From Dysidea avara (taxonomy: Eukaryota; Porifera; Demospongiae; Dictyoceratida; Dysideidae): a stretch of DNA of 64,000 bases. Below, in pieces: positions 12,016 to 23,569 of this stretch. Positions within the stretch are counted from its first letter, which is position 1. The number at the start of each line of letters is the position of its first letter. The stretch lies in the NCBI RefSeq assembly GCF_963678975.1, contig NC_089274.1:23149133-23213132 (forward strand). The letters run 5' to 3'. Made by a program: the position numbers and the translations under genes. The notes under the pieces are model-generated. The model did not search any database. It saw only the letters and a program-made list of their open reading frames with translations, and was not told the origin of the DNA.

Positions 12016-12157
12016 TCGAAAGACTTTACCTTATGTCTATAAATAGCAGCATGATGAAACCGGAAGTCAAATAAGAAATGAATGGGAGGGCATTCCCGGA
12101 AAGACCTTACCCAATGTCTATAAATAGCAGCACGTGAAACCTAAAGTCAAACAAGGG
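12016..12157 (+). promoter_or_regulatory. Duplicated TATA-box promoter
   Basis: Two diverged units of about 60 bp lie in tandem. Each holds an AAAGAC(T/C)TTACC block followed by GTCTATAAATAGCAGCA. The TATA boxes fall at 12038-12045 and 12119-12126. The second lies 66 bp before the ATG at 12192, which suits a short 5' leader. Confidence 0.6.
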
Positions 12158-12191
12158 CTGACCCATGGTTGGCACTAATTACAAAAACACG

Positions 12192-12672
12192 ATGGAAGAA
12201 TGGAAAATCAAAGCCGCCATATTACCTGATGATGCTTTGATTCTCAAAGGGAAGCACACAGATGATATCGACCAATCAGCATCGAGGTAATCAATTGGTC
12301 ACCTGTAATGCTTTGCAGCTAGGCTATGTTGCCTAACAAACGGACCAACATTTGTATTTTAAAAACTGAAACTTTTTGTGTAGTCACCTATTCATTTACA
12401 TAAATCCTTGCCACGCTTGTCATACATAAACAACATTTGTATATTAAAGAACTGGAACTCTTTGTGTATCCACTTTTTTTTTTTACAGAGATCTTAAATC
12501 CGTACAGTCTTTTAATACTCTACCAGCTACTATAGATGACACGCCAGCTGCAGTATCACAAGCATCATGCAATACTGGTCCAGCTGAATTAGTTGCAGGA
12601 CAACTTAAAGCAACAAGTACACTAACAAAGTGTGAATTGGTGGTGACATTAAACAGAACTTGGACAAATTAA
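12192..12672 (+). CDS. Small two-exon gene, unrecognised product
   Basis: Exon 1 (12192-12286) starts at an ATG behind the duplicated TATA promoter and ends at a GTAATC donor. Exon 2 (12489-12672) follows a pyrimidine-rich TTTTTTTTTACAG acceptor, and the phases join (an AG|A arginine codon). The product is about 92 residues. Its first residues (IKAAILPDDA) faintly resemble the start of the Death-domain family's N-terminal domain (FDFAVILPDNN), but the rest does not align by eye. It could be a diverged, truncated relative or an unrelated small protein. Promoter and splice signals make a transcribed gene plausible; function is unknown. Confidence 0.5.
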
Positions 12673-13188
12673 ATTTATCAATTCACAATTCTTTTTATTT
12701 CATTTTACAATTATTCCATTATTAACTGTCACATGTTATTGTCACTGTGCTGCCACTCCTTGTACTAATTTGAACACCATTTTATCCTATAACAATTGTA
12801 CATAAAATAATACATATGCATACAGCATACTAGCAGTGTACATGCATGTGGGCATGTGCAGCAACGGATGTTGTTCATGCATGCATGCATCATCACACTT
12901 GGGTGATTTGAAGAAAGTTCAACTCCAACAACTAGCATTGATTGGATACCAAGCATTCTATTATATACTAATTATAGATATGTATTACACACATCCGAGA
13001 ATCCTTACCAACCTTGTTCAGTGATCCTAACTGTTACATACTTATATTATGCATGCATAATCTAAAATGCTTCTTGTGATCAGCACATTGACCGAATCAC
13101 ACACATTCATGCACACCGCACGCACACACAAAAGGAAAGCTTTTTGGTGCCATTTAGTGGCATATATACTTGACTTCATCAGTCTTAC

Positions 13189-13720
13189 CCTAGATTTGCC
13201 CCAGAAATCCACCACACAGCTCAGGTCTTCATCAGTTTCTAATTGTCTTTTAACTGTAAGAAACAATACAACAACACAGTTCAATTGGGCATAACACTTC
13301 ATGAGTGCATACATGTTCCATCAATAGACTCCTCCAACACCAACCATTGAATGCCAACATCAGCACCCTCCCCATAGTACAACCTGTAATAATTGCGATC
13401 TAATATGATGTGTTAACAGAAAACCATCCCACTAACAGGACTATGTCTATTACTGTTGTGTTGGTTGGTATCTTGATAGTCTGTAAGAGAAGTGTACATC
13501 ACCATATACCTGTAGTATTTACATTATGGTCGTACTTTAGCCTGGTCTCCAACCAAAACTTTAACGTAACGTTCAACTTCTGTTAATGGAGGTATCTGAC
13601 GTCCAGTCTAAACATGAGGTGATGCAAAATAAACAAACTCCTACACTAAATAGACTCACTAATTCTACAAATCTCCTCTTGACTGCCAGTGTATATGACA
13701 TTGGTAATTGTTGGAGCTAC
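13189..13720 (-). CDS. Unassigned minus-strand exons
   Basis: Two exons join cleanly: 13313-13383 (ends ...EESIDGT) to 13189-13253 (KRQLETDEDLSCVVDFWGK), with AG/GT borders and matching phase. A further coding-like piece lies upstream on the same strand near 13550-13620 (PLTEVERYVKVLVGDQ). The RhoGEF frame next door appears to stop at 13957, so these exons may be an alternative C-terminal extension of that gene or a separate small gene. The short beta-rich pieces might belong to a ubiquitin-like or Ras-association fold, but I cannot support that firmly. Confidence 0.4.
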
Positions 13721-13956
13721 ATCAACAAGTACAAAATAATAACACCAACGGATCAGGGTATTTGATAAGGCAATATGGTGCTCCATTGGCCCAGTATGAA
13801 CACAAAGTGACCCACACAATTCGCTCTAATTTTCTCAGCACTAGTTCAGACTAACATGATACACATCAAACATAAGCTGATTGGCCCAGTGGCATACAAC
13901 TAGTGGAGCAGTAGATGTCTGGGTTGGGCCAGTATGGCTCAGAGTTGAAATACTTA

Positions 13957-16900
13957 TCAAAAACCTGCAATGGATATATTCACCTCTTCAACTAGTGGAT
14001 CCAACTCTTTTCCACTTTGTCCAACAACATAAGTATCTGAGAAGTAACAATCAAATTACAGCTTGCGTGATTGCTGTATAAGTACACTACATACTTGGGA
14101 ACCATCCAAAAGTTTCCTTCACGTATCCAAAAGACCTGTGAAAATATAACTAAGGAATATACTACTGAGCACACATAAAAATTTGACCATTCAGAAGATG
14201 GATCAAACATCTCATCAGAGTACAAAGCCTGTTAGAGAAATATGAATGACTATGACAAATATACCAACATACTGGATGCCATTTCTCCTCTAAATCTTTA
14301 AATCCGATAATATTAACTACATCTCCTGTCTTGAATGTCAATTCTGTAATGTACAAAACAGATAGCTATTGTATACTCATATACGTAAAACTGTTTTGAT
14401 TTCAGTAGTAATTACCATTAGTGTTCATGCCAATGTAGTGCAGTCTAGCCTTAGCAGTACAACACGTGAACAATTCATCAGGTATACTGAGATGGGTGAC
14501 CAGCTGTAGTGTACACAATGTGTACATAAATTGTTGAAACTGTTGTTATTTACTTTACTGAATAACTGCTTTTGTGCAAATATCATTTTATGTATTGTAG
14601 TAAACCATGTTTTCTTCTCTTCTTCAGTCGGTGCTAGGAACCGATAAATCTGTTTGGGAGCACCCAGCACAAATCCTGCAATGCAGAAATAATTAACTGT
14701 ATGTTATTGCCACTACTTACCACAAGGAGGAATTTGCTGATCTTCAAATATTGTGTCTGCAATCCAAGAGTGAATCAACATAACTCTCTCCTTTAGCCTG
14801 AATGTCTTACGACTTTTACTAGTAGCCTGTGGGGGTGATTAATCATACTTTGTATGCATGGACTACTCAACAGCAGAGTGCATAGTTATTTGTATCATGG
14901 TAACATGGTGCACACAGAGTACGCACCATGATGACAATTAATAGAAAATTACCTGTGCTATCAATAGTACATCAGTAGTTAAAAAGAAAAATCTGCAATG
15001 AAATAAATTCAACATTATGACATGAACATCTACATAGTGCATATACCATAGTATGTTACTATTGTTTATATGCACATTTAGCATGTATATATTTAGGTGA
15101 AAGTGATATAGGAGCTCACCTTTCTGATGCGTCGTGGAAATTATGTCTAGCTTTCATGATAGGACCTTCCATTACGTATTTCCTGAATATAGCATAGTGC
15201 AGTCTCACAAGAGCACCAAATACACTACATATGTACCTATGATGTTCACTCTCAAAGTATGACTTGAAATTTGATGCATATCCTTTAAATCGTTCACTCA
15301 AATTCATACTAATTCTCTCCCTAAAACAACAAATATAAATAAAGAACATACGTAGTTATGTGTGCAAAATAAGTTACTTGGAAGGCTTTTTGGTAGGTCG
15401 TTTTCCTGCAGGAAATATTATACTGACATGAAATGTGCTACACATGCAATACATACCTCCTCTGCTAATCAGTGATTCAACATGAATTAAGCTCTAAAAA
15501 TAAAGGAACATGTACCTAGCTTGCTTTAGTTACTGCATACAAAGTTACACGATGATAGAAGGAGGACACATGATTTGTTTGTTTGCAATAAATGCACTTT
15601 TTGCCAACACTTTGAAGTTTAAATTATGTATTTCAATATACAAATATGGTGGAGCCTGCATATGTACATCAATCATAAGTCCTTAGCCAAGATCAATGCA
15701 TTGCTAATATTTCAAATTTTGACTAAGTGTCCGAAATATGCAGTCATCCTGCATTTTAATGTCTATGCATTGACAAGTTAAATGATAAGCGTTTAGAGTC
15801 TGAAATAACATGCAACAATTATTACTAACCACATCATCTTCTAGGAACCTTTTGGTGGTGGCCAATAATTTCAGCTCATTGTCCACTCTTCCTATGTTTT
15901 CATTGCAGTCACTGTTGATCTGGAATGATATGCAAAAACGTTTACACACAGCTATAGCCAGACTATGAAGTAAAAGGTTACAGTGTAGTACTGTACTATA
16001 CATATAGTCTTTTAACCAACAGGAGATGATGCAATTTTAAGCAAGCAACTGTAGTGTTCTTTACTGCACCAACTCACTCTTTGAACCACTGCTACAGCAT
16101 TTCGTAAATTGATGAAATCAGGATGATCCTAGTGCAGGGTCAGTAAAAGCACATATGGTCACCAGGGAATGAGATAGTTTATACCTCTGGTGTATGTTTT
16201 AATAAATCTTTCAGTAACATTTCATATCTTGGTACTCTCTGCATAATACACAAGCAGTATACACAAGGCCACCAAACTGTAACTGTACCTGTACTGGCTC
16301 AAGCAGTAGTGAATTCAGGGTACACTTTGATTCTTCCTATACATGTGTGCAAATGGAAATGGGAAAGAATGTGCAGGCACATGCACACAATCACACATAC
16401 ATGGTATATACACATGTACAGGTACACAAACATGCCATGCACACACTCAAGTTATACGTTATAGGCATGCAAAAATTACACTCACGCATGTACGTGTGTG
16501 CAAACACTGTTCACATGCATGGTAGCTACACCACAGAGCTTGGTGTACAGTGCAACACCTCTAAAATCAAGGACACAGTAGAAAAAAACCATTATAGGGA
16601 AACACCCCCTACAGGTCTACATTTTCTCTAAAGAACTTTGAATCCTCTATGTTGCAGAAAACCTATACATTGCAGCAAATATTAGCCAATGGTTTTTGTT
16701 TTCAAAGTGTCTGTTGTTGATGTACATAATCTTTAATCATGTAGGCTTGCCTGTGCTTTTGTTAACCAAGTAGTGAATTTCTCTTGTGAATTCAATCTAG
16801 ACAGAACCTACATAAAACAATAGCATGTGAGTAATGCATGCCATACACAATACAATCTTAAGGCATCTATTAGCTTGAAATCTAACAGCAATGAAAGCTT

Positions 16901-18204
16901 GGTGCAGATGTTGCCATTCTGACTAACCTGATTTGTAACAGGGCTCTGTACAGCATATGAATCAAACCACTTTAAATGTTCTTCCTATAAAGGATAAATT
17001 AAAGTTGTTAGTTGTACTGTCATGCTAAAAACAAGCCTGTATACCATGTGTAAGAAGAGATCTCCAACTTGAGTGTTCCGATTGTCCCAAGCTTCTATCC
17101 TCGATGCAAGGTGGGATACCATTGTTTCACTGAGTGTTAACAGTGGCTGTATGTTGCAAAAATATCATACGTTTCGCATATGCGTTGTACACAAACACAT
17201 CCACTTACTTGAATAGCAGAAAATAAGATACTATAATCCTCAGATGATATTATAGTTTTCAGTTGTACTCGCAATCCAATAACATATTTCTGTTATTTTC
17301 ATTATGAACAATATTATAGCTACATGCATGTATGAGTTAACACATGCAGTAATACATACCTCATTTAGAAGTTGCAACTTCTGAAGATATGTCTGTTCAC
17401 TTTCACAAATTTCCTAAGGTAAAGTTCATAATAATGCATGAAGAGCAGTTATTCAACATATACCAGAGCAATCCTGGAGCGTTTTTGGACATCATTGAGT
17501 CTTATTTCACCTATATATAAAGACTTGGCTGATTGGATTACAGGAATGATAAAATATTGTTTTGTACAAGTTATGTGTGGTAACTAACTGCATATAACTA
17601 CCTGTAGTGGGATCCATAAATTGTGCAGGATTCCTGTAGATACAGATGAGATACATCATCATAATGGAATGTGATGATTGCTCACTTGAGAGCGTAAATT
17701 GGTGACACATCTTCCTTGACAAACACAGCTGGGAAAAATCCAACCTACAAAAACATGTCCATAAAGCGTTAAACACTGCACAACATGCAAAAAAGAGTTG
17801 TGTTCTAGAAAACATGAAGTGTCGTGACGGGATAGCTACTCTAATGGCTACATGATAGGATCATAGATCCTCCAACCCCCACCACATAGCAAAAGACACA
17901 TTCATACAACAGCTAAAAGGCACTGTGGCAGCTGTTTGAAACATTCTAGGAGTAACACCTATAATCTGCAGTCCCTTAACAATCACGTTCGAGACGATGA
18001 CCGCGAAAACGCACATGCTTTCGTGCCACGCCCCTCACCTGTAGGTCCCTCAGGTTTATTCCTCTCATCCATCCGTCTTGATACTCTTCTGCCACCATCA
18101 CTATGTCTCCCTAGTAATGTGAGTGTGCCGTGCGTGGAGACGTTATATGCTAGCGTACTTGTTGCAAGCTTAGCTCGTCGCTTCGGTCCGCTGTAAACCC
18201 CCAT
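13957..18204 (-). CDS. Rho guanine nucleotide exchange factor (SH3-DH-PH-SH3)
   Basis: Predicted activator of Rho-family GTPases. I assembled 25 exons by splice motifs and phase: 18204-18039, 17744-17686, 17633-17602, 17510-17464, 17413-17360, 17289-17209, 17146-17045, 16984-16928, 16807-16751, 16336-16289, 16238-16185, 16128-16078, 15919-15830, 15493-15457, 15405-15378, 15320-15237, 15182-15120, 14992-14953, 14826-14721, 14675-14554, 14503-14416, 14343-14273, 14228-14188, 14135-14095, 14036-13957; about 565 residues. N-terminal SH3 (about 10-72; EEYQDGWMRG, GFFPAVFVKED); DH (about 92-270; EICESEQTYLQKL, LLLEPVQRVPRYEMLLKDLL); PH (about 350-460; RFFFLTTDVLLIAQ, APTEEEKKTW); second SH3 (about 476-548; NELTFKTGDVV, GWFPNTYV). 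The SH3 frame in exon 1 needs one base fewer in the GGG run at 18109-18111, so there is a frameshift or assembly error. The intron after exon 9 has a GC donor (ACAG|GCAAGC). No exact orthologue is named. Confidence 0.85.
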
Positions 18205-18500
18205 TGGCACAAGTATCGTTTAAGTGGTCTGTGAATAGAATTAAATGGTCTAACACACGTTGTGATAGTTTTTGAAGCTGTTCACCTCACTGTAGACATT
18301 ATGAAGTTCTAAACATCAACAACTTATGACTCCGGATTCCTCGCCGGATACGAGCATTATTATCAGCGAAAGAGAAAATACCTACATTCCTCTGTGTTGC
18401 GTAATGCGTATCCGTAAGTATACTACAATCAGGTGATTTTGGCGCGCTTTTGGCGGAACCAGGAAGTAGCGCTGAACAAAGCGATGTATGTTTGTGTGTT
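18205..18500. promoter_or_regulatory. Shared promoter between RhoGEF and Death gene 1
   Basis: Only 296 bp separate the minus-strand RhoGEF ATG (18204) from the plus-strand Death-gene ATG (18501). The interval is richer in CpG than its surroundings. It contains GATTTTGGCGCG at 18434-18445, an E2F-like site (TTTGGCGC) that also precedes the paralogue at 61246. A head-to-head layout implies a bidirectional promoter. Confidence 0.5.
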
Positions 18501-19571
18501 ATGGAGAAGAAATCGCTAAAGTATACGTTCGACTTTGCTGTTATTCTTCCTGATAATAATCGAGCATGGCAGGTATCAAGTCGTTATCATGGAACATGTA
18601 CAACGATAGATGATTTTCCTGTGGATTGCCAACGGATTCCCATGTACAAAATACATAGTAATGGACTCCTTGGTGTTATAACTGCAATACCGGGTCATAC
18701 TCACCAAGCGGTGTCTGTTTTGTTTCAAATTTTGTCATCAGCTGTCCCACGCGGCAACACGTTCCTGTTCTCAACAGCTGTGTCGTGTGGATGTGTTAAA
18801 GTCGAGAACAATGAATTAATCTCCATTGATACACTTTATGGAACTTCAAGTGAAACGGTTGAATTGAGGTTTTACTTGCCAGTAGGAACAGAAAAGGCTT
18901 ATCCAGCTACTGCAGTTTCAAAATGCTCAGGAAACTCACGAAAGAGATCACGACAATGTAAAGTTCAAGTGTTAGTAAGTTTGGATATTCCAGTTGATGC
19001 TGTCCCAGCTTATACCATTTTAATGGCTGTAAATGTTAACAAAATACCGTGCAGTTACAAGCAAGCTGGTGTTAGAAAGTCACTGTTTAATGATGAACAT
19101 TTTGAAGCCTTGGTTGATGCAGTGACCACATTTATTCCTGACATTGCAAGTGACCCTCATTCAGTTTCCATGCCAATGACTCCACCAGAAACATGCAAAA
19201 AGCAAAAATTGATCAAGCCATCATCTGACAAAGACAATCTGTTTATAAATCTTTTTCCTTGTCCAACTACAACTGAAGAACGTACTGAGCAGAAGGCATT
19301 GATTGACAAGTTTGTGAATGATCATGTCATAGTAGAGCTAGATCCAAATTTGTATCCACATTTTGCAAGATGTCTTGGACTAACTGATGTTGAATACACT
19401 CTCATTAAAGATGGATATTCTGCCCAAGAACTAATCTATCAAACAATCCGTAAATGGTTCTCCAAGCAAGGGTATGATGCTAATGTAAAGAGTTTCTATG
19501 GTGCTTTAAGAGCACACAAAGAATTGCAAGACAACTTCTTATTTTACTGCAAAGAGCATAGTAAACCTTAA
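18501..19571 (+). CDS. Death-domain protein with novel N-terminal domain (copy 1)
   Basis: A single-exon frame of 356 residues. I start at the ATG at 18501 because the open frame upstream has no ATG and the paralogue's start aligns just before FDFA(V/F)ILPD. Residues about 10-138 form an alpha/beta domain (FDFAVILPD, MYKIHSNGLLGVITAIPGH, LFSTAVSCGCV, NELISIDTL) that resembles the nucleoside-phosphorylase (PNP/Pfs) fold by pattern only. A basic patch, GNSRKRSR (about 144-151), could be a nuclear signal. A linker with TPPETCKKQK follows, then a Death domain at about 270-350 (FARCLGLTDVEYTLI, YQTIRKWF, ANVKSFYGAL, LQDNFLFYC). Paralogues: 61246-62325 (intact), 33336-34094 (CARD-headed), fragments at 21127, 40076 and 48785. 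An adaptor role in cell-death or immune signalling is inferred from the Death domain. Confidence 0.8.
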   Translation: MEKKSLKYTFDFAVILPDNNRAWQVSSRYHGTCTTIDDFPVDCQRIPMYKIHSNGLLGVITAIPGHTHQAVSVLFQILSSAVPRGNTFLFSTAVSCGCVKVENNELISIDTLYGTSSETVELRFYLPVGTEKAYPATAVSKCSGNSRKRSRQCKVQVLVSLDIPVDAVPAYTILMAVNVNKIPCSYKQAGVRKSLFNDEHFEALVDAVTTFIPDIASDPHSVSMPMTPPETCKKQKLIKPSSDKDNLFINLFPCPTTTEERTEQKALIDKFVNDHVIVELDPNLYPHFARCLGLTDVEYTLIKDGYSAQELIYQTIRKWFSKQGYDANVKSFYGALRAHKELQDNFLFYCKEHSKP

Positions 19572-21126
19572 CATCTCCCACACTCATGTATCTTTTTTAT
19601 GTTTGAATTTCCTGAATGTACAATGCCTGTATAGCATGATGACTGTAAATATTGTGTATAATATGTCATTGGTATAATTGCTATATATTGTTCGTACAAC
19701 CTTACTTTAAACACAGTCTGCAACCACAAACCACTTTGTGGTTTTGGTTACAAGTCCTATTTTATTTATTTGCTGAGATGGCATATTACTTGGGTTTTGT
19801 TGCTGAGGAAGAGCAGATTCTGTAATCACTTATAGAACAACAGCATTAGGAAAGTTAACAATTGTGCTTGAATAGATAACTGCTTGCTTGCCACATGCAT
19901 ACACCCAAGGTATGCTGTATATTAGTAAGTCACATCAATATGCTGATAAAATTGGTTGTGCTTTAGAGGATTAGGTGTTAGCTATTATTTTGCTACTTAC
20001 TACTTGGATAAAGTTACAAATGCTCCTGACTGTTAATATCTATATATCCAGCTGTTTAACTTTGTAGCTAGCTATCCATGCATCTTTCTGTTATAAAAGC
20101 ACATTAAGGAGGCAACCCAAACCAATGGCTGTACAATGGATACATGCATGGTGCCCCACCCCTTTGCCTATACATAATACCGTATAGCGGAAATTTTTGG
20201 CGGGAGAAAATTTTGGCGAATTGATCATTGGCAGAAATTGGCGAATAATATTTTGGCGAATGCATGGCATTACTTTGCCCACGCAATTTTAATCTGACAG
20301 CGTTGGCGACGAAGCTTTGCGATGTCTACGTACATACAGTCCAATGCCTCTGATTCGAATCGACGCACTCTTATGTAAATAGCTAGCTGAAATAAAAACA
20401 ACGTGCAACGTCAGTAATCGAGACTGGAACGCTGGCATGTGGCAAGCGAGGCAAGGCATTTGCACATGATTATATTTTTTTTAACCCGGGCTTGATGGAC
20501 TGCCCTTGCCTACCACCCCCAGCACAAAGGCACGTGCTGGACAACTGTAAAAAACAAAAGAAAAAGCAGTAACACAGCCAGCATGTTACTCATGATGGGC
20601 ACTGAGCTGAATCGCTCGAGTGAATTGCCCATCTGCCTGAGCTATTAGTCTAATACTGGCTGTGGATACTTGCGGAAGATTAACCACTCACCGCTGTAAC
20701 AGTATTCACAGAATAAATTAATTCACTCACCGATGAACAGCGTCTACTGCACTTTCAGTGTTTATAAAAATGGCGAATAAAATTTTGGCGAATCCATGCA
20801 TACTCGCCAAATTCGCCAAAATTTTCTCCTGCCAAAATTTTCCGCTATACGGTATACAGCAGATTGCACTCTTTAACTTCAGTTTCATTCCTTTTATGAT
20901 ATCTATATACTTTGCATAAACTCTTGATGAAGATTCAATTACAAAATGGAAATAATTGCATGATGTTTAAACAGAATCATGGAGAAAGTTATTCTATCAC
21001 CCTCCCAGATAACAAGTTGACAACCTGGTGTCAGAAGAACACAAGCTGCTTACTACAGGCCAAATTACCTTGTAGTCCCTACTTAACAGCTCCATACTTA
21101 ATATACGTGGTTGATGCTTACTGAGC
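19572..21126. other. Gap after Death gene 1 with repeat pieces
   Basis: Positions about 19715-19835 match the FERM-tail block found at 21.7, 25.9 and 50.1 kb (ACCACAAACCAC, then TTTTGTTGCTGAGGAAGA), so a scrap of that duplicated unit lies here. A MITE occupies 20177-20855. The frame at 20912-21124 has no recognisable product. Confidence 0.5.
20177..20855. mobile_element. ACCGTATAGCGG-ended MITE
   Basis: The left end ATACCGTATAGCGGAAA and the right end TTTTCCGCTATACGGTAT are inverse. The arms repeat the motif TTTTGGCGAA several times on each side. The interior has no transposase frame. A TA target site is possible but not proven. Confidence 0.7.
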
Positions 21127-21274
21127 AATCATTAACATTGTAAACAAATGTTATGAGAAGAAAGGGACTGATGCTACTGCAGAAAACTTAAATGCTGCCC
21201 TTAGATCAATGAAACACAAGGAATTGCAAGATAACTTTCTACAATTGTTTTGCAGTGAGGAGTGTGATGAGTGA
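21127..21274 (+). pseudogene. Death-domain C-terminal fragment
   Basis: The frame reads INIVNKCYEKKGTDATAEN, then LNAALRSMKHKELQDNF and a stop at 21274. It matches the last three helices of the family's Death domain and is nearly identical to the end of the broken copy at 48785-49605. Nothing of the N-terminal half precedes it, so it is a truncated duplicate. It lies just before a convergent FERM-tail copy, the same order as in the other units. Confidence 0.7.
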
Positions 21275-21400
21275 TTTGTTGTAGATACATGCATGTTAGC
21301 TTTAATTTGATAAATACTGCAATTGAAATTTTCTGAATAATCCGGCTGTCCGTATTATATAACTTATATTTTCGTATATGTACATGTCACTGAAAGTATT

Positions 21401-22030
21401 TTACGCTAAGTACATGGATGATCCTCTCACAACACCCTTGATATCATCTTCTTTACGTTGTTCCTGTAACCTTGCCTTAACATAGCTACTGATAAGTGGA
21501 GCAATCTCATGACCCTGTGTGTGTACTAGTGTTACAAGATGTACTAGTGGTGACATACAAGCTTACATAAGGTGTTTCACACCTGATGACACGCTGTACC
21601 ATGAGGTTGCCACACTTTAGGTCAATATATTGTCTTCCTGAGTGAGACCTCAACTTTCTAGTAGAGACTATCTCATGGAAGAGAAATGATAGCAAACTCT
21701 CCTACGAGGTGAACACGACACCATCCACAAACCACATGTGGTTTCGGTGATAAATCTTTTATTTATGCTAAGACAGCAAGTAACTGTAATACAATTGCAA
21801 TGTTGGGTTAACATACTGGTACTCTAGTTTTGTTACTAAGGAAGAACAGATCATTTCTACTTTCATCACTTTAGGATGTGAAACTGTACTGGTCCATCTA
21901 GCTGAACCACATGTAAATGTCAACACTGCATATACCAACTACCAGAACATGCTATAAATACACAACTATTAAAAAGTATTCATGGTGATATACAAAGTAA
22001 TGTCCTAAATTATATATCATAAGATACAGT
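21401..22030 (-). pseudogene. FERM F3 tail fragment (copy A)
   Basis: The minus strand shows the last two exons of a MyTH4-FERM gene: one ends KCGNLMVQRVIRCETPY, and the next is GHEIAPLISSYVKARL to a stop at 21401. Upstream exons present in the 50-kb copy are missing or unrecognisable beyond about 22030. This is a partial duplicate. It keeps the five residues (QRVIR region) deleted from the 50-kb copy. Confidence 0.65.
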
Positions 22031-22504
22031 ATTGTATATACAAAATGATTCTTCTGTGTTTGTAAGGGAATGCTATCACCTTATCAGCTGATATTGTCAG
22101 GTGTTATATGCATTGTATTGAAGTGCTCAGAAAAAATGTGTGCTCTATTAGAGTAAGTACTACAAAAATTATGAAAATAGTGTGTCGTGCGGCCAAGTAC
22201 AGCAGGTGAGGGCGGGCAACATACTCGTTTTACGGAACTAAGAAAACATCATTTTCATGTATCCGTAGCTCGATAGTGCTTGAACGGTAATTAATAATTT
22301 CTACTGTGGAAACTTCCTCAGGGTATATAGGGCATCTCCCATGGGTCCAATCTGCCCAGCTATCTTCGCGCCTTCAAATTCAGTTATTTGTAGCCACACA
22401 GTCTTCAACGATTCCTGGAGGGGAAAAAAGTTCAAGGTGAGTTAAAAGGAAGTGTCAAAGCCAACCATAGGCTGGCTTTGGAAGTTGCAATTACAAAAAG
22501 AAGT

Positions 22505-22780
22505 GATATCCACACAAAAACAGCCAAGCTGTGAAAAATGGTACAGCCTTAAAATGCCTGGGTTAAAAAAAGTTGTGAAATCAAAAGTGGCGGCCAAGAA
22601 ATGGTTGCAATGATGTAAATGCAATAAATTTTAATAATGGCTATATGCATTGTTAAAATTTATTAGCATTTACATCATTGCAGCCATTTCTTGGCTGCCA
22701 CTATTGATTTCACGACCTTTTAAACCCAGGAATTTTAAGGCCGCACCATTTTTCAAAGCTTGGCTGTTTTTGTGTGGATA
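22505..22780. mobile_element. Foldback MITE, ACAGCCAAGCTGT family
   Basis: A strong palindrome. The left arm has CACACAAAAACAGCCAAGCT and GTGGCGGCCAAGAAATGG; the right arm carries their inverses. A second member lies at 53922-54179 and a degraded one near 10020-10085. No coding capacity. Confidence 0.75.
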
Positions 22781-23569
22781 GCTATTACAACACTTTACTC
22801 CCACTACATTGATACTCTAATAGAGAAGTCAAGTAACTACTCTAATAGAGCAATCAAAGCTACAGCGTAGTCATCTTACAGTTAGCTATAGTATAAAGCA
22901 TTGGATTTACTGTAATTGTTAACTTAAAATCTGATCTCGGAGCTTCTAAAATGTCAATATTTTCTGGAGAGATGCCTTATCTTTCAGCTATAACAACTTT
23001 CAGAAACTCCCTTTTAAAATCCTAGATCTACCCCTAGGAAGCCACACAAAGTGTTGGATGCCTCTGGGAACTGCATTTTATTTACACATTAGATCAACAC
23101 TGAGGTGTTGGGATTGAACTTTTCTTTGAGATCACGAGATGTTTGATGACACAAGACCAACCTCCTCTTATCTCTACCATACTATATAGCATGGTGTACA
23201 ATAGCACTATACACCAGATACAGAGCTGTGGAAACAGCATAACTATAGTATGTATGCGTTGAGCTGGATCCTCAATAACTCATGGATGCAATTACACACA
23301 ATTTTGAAATTTTGCTTATTTGTAGCACTACTTGATCCGCTAAAAATATTTCAAATTTTTTCATTCAAACTCATGACACAATATTTATGGTCAATCCAAA
23401 TTTCCACAATACATTTCCTATGGGGAAGCCATTAAGTTCAGTATCCATTACAACCCTTTCCCGAATTTGTAGTGGAGCCAAACCACACATGTCTGTTGTT
23501 GACACCTGTACTGTCACCACTGATCATCTGGTTGGCTGAAAAGTCAATTCCCTTGAGAAAAATTCATTT
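22781..23569. other. Intergenic, no gene seen
   Basis: Contains two copies of the ACTCTAATAGAG motif at 22811-22860 and a short match (GCCACACAAAGTGTTGG) shared with about 39120. No domain-like frame. Confidence 0.35.

Noticed and set aside
15183-15236. Retaining this in-frame stretch as RhoGEF coding sequence
   Set aside because: It has GT-AG borders and intron-like size; removing it restores a normal PH-domain start (RKYVMEGPIMKAR).
16343-16631. Overlapping plus-strand open frames rich in Cys/His
   Set aside because: They lie in a CA-rich intron of the RhoGEF between well-supported DH exons; the composition is that of a simple repeat.
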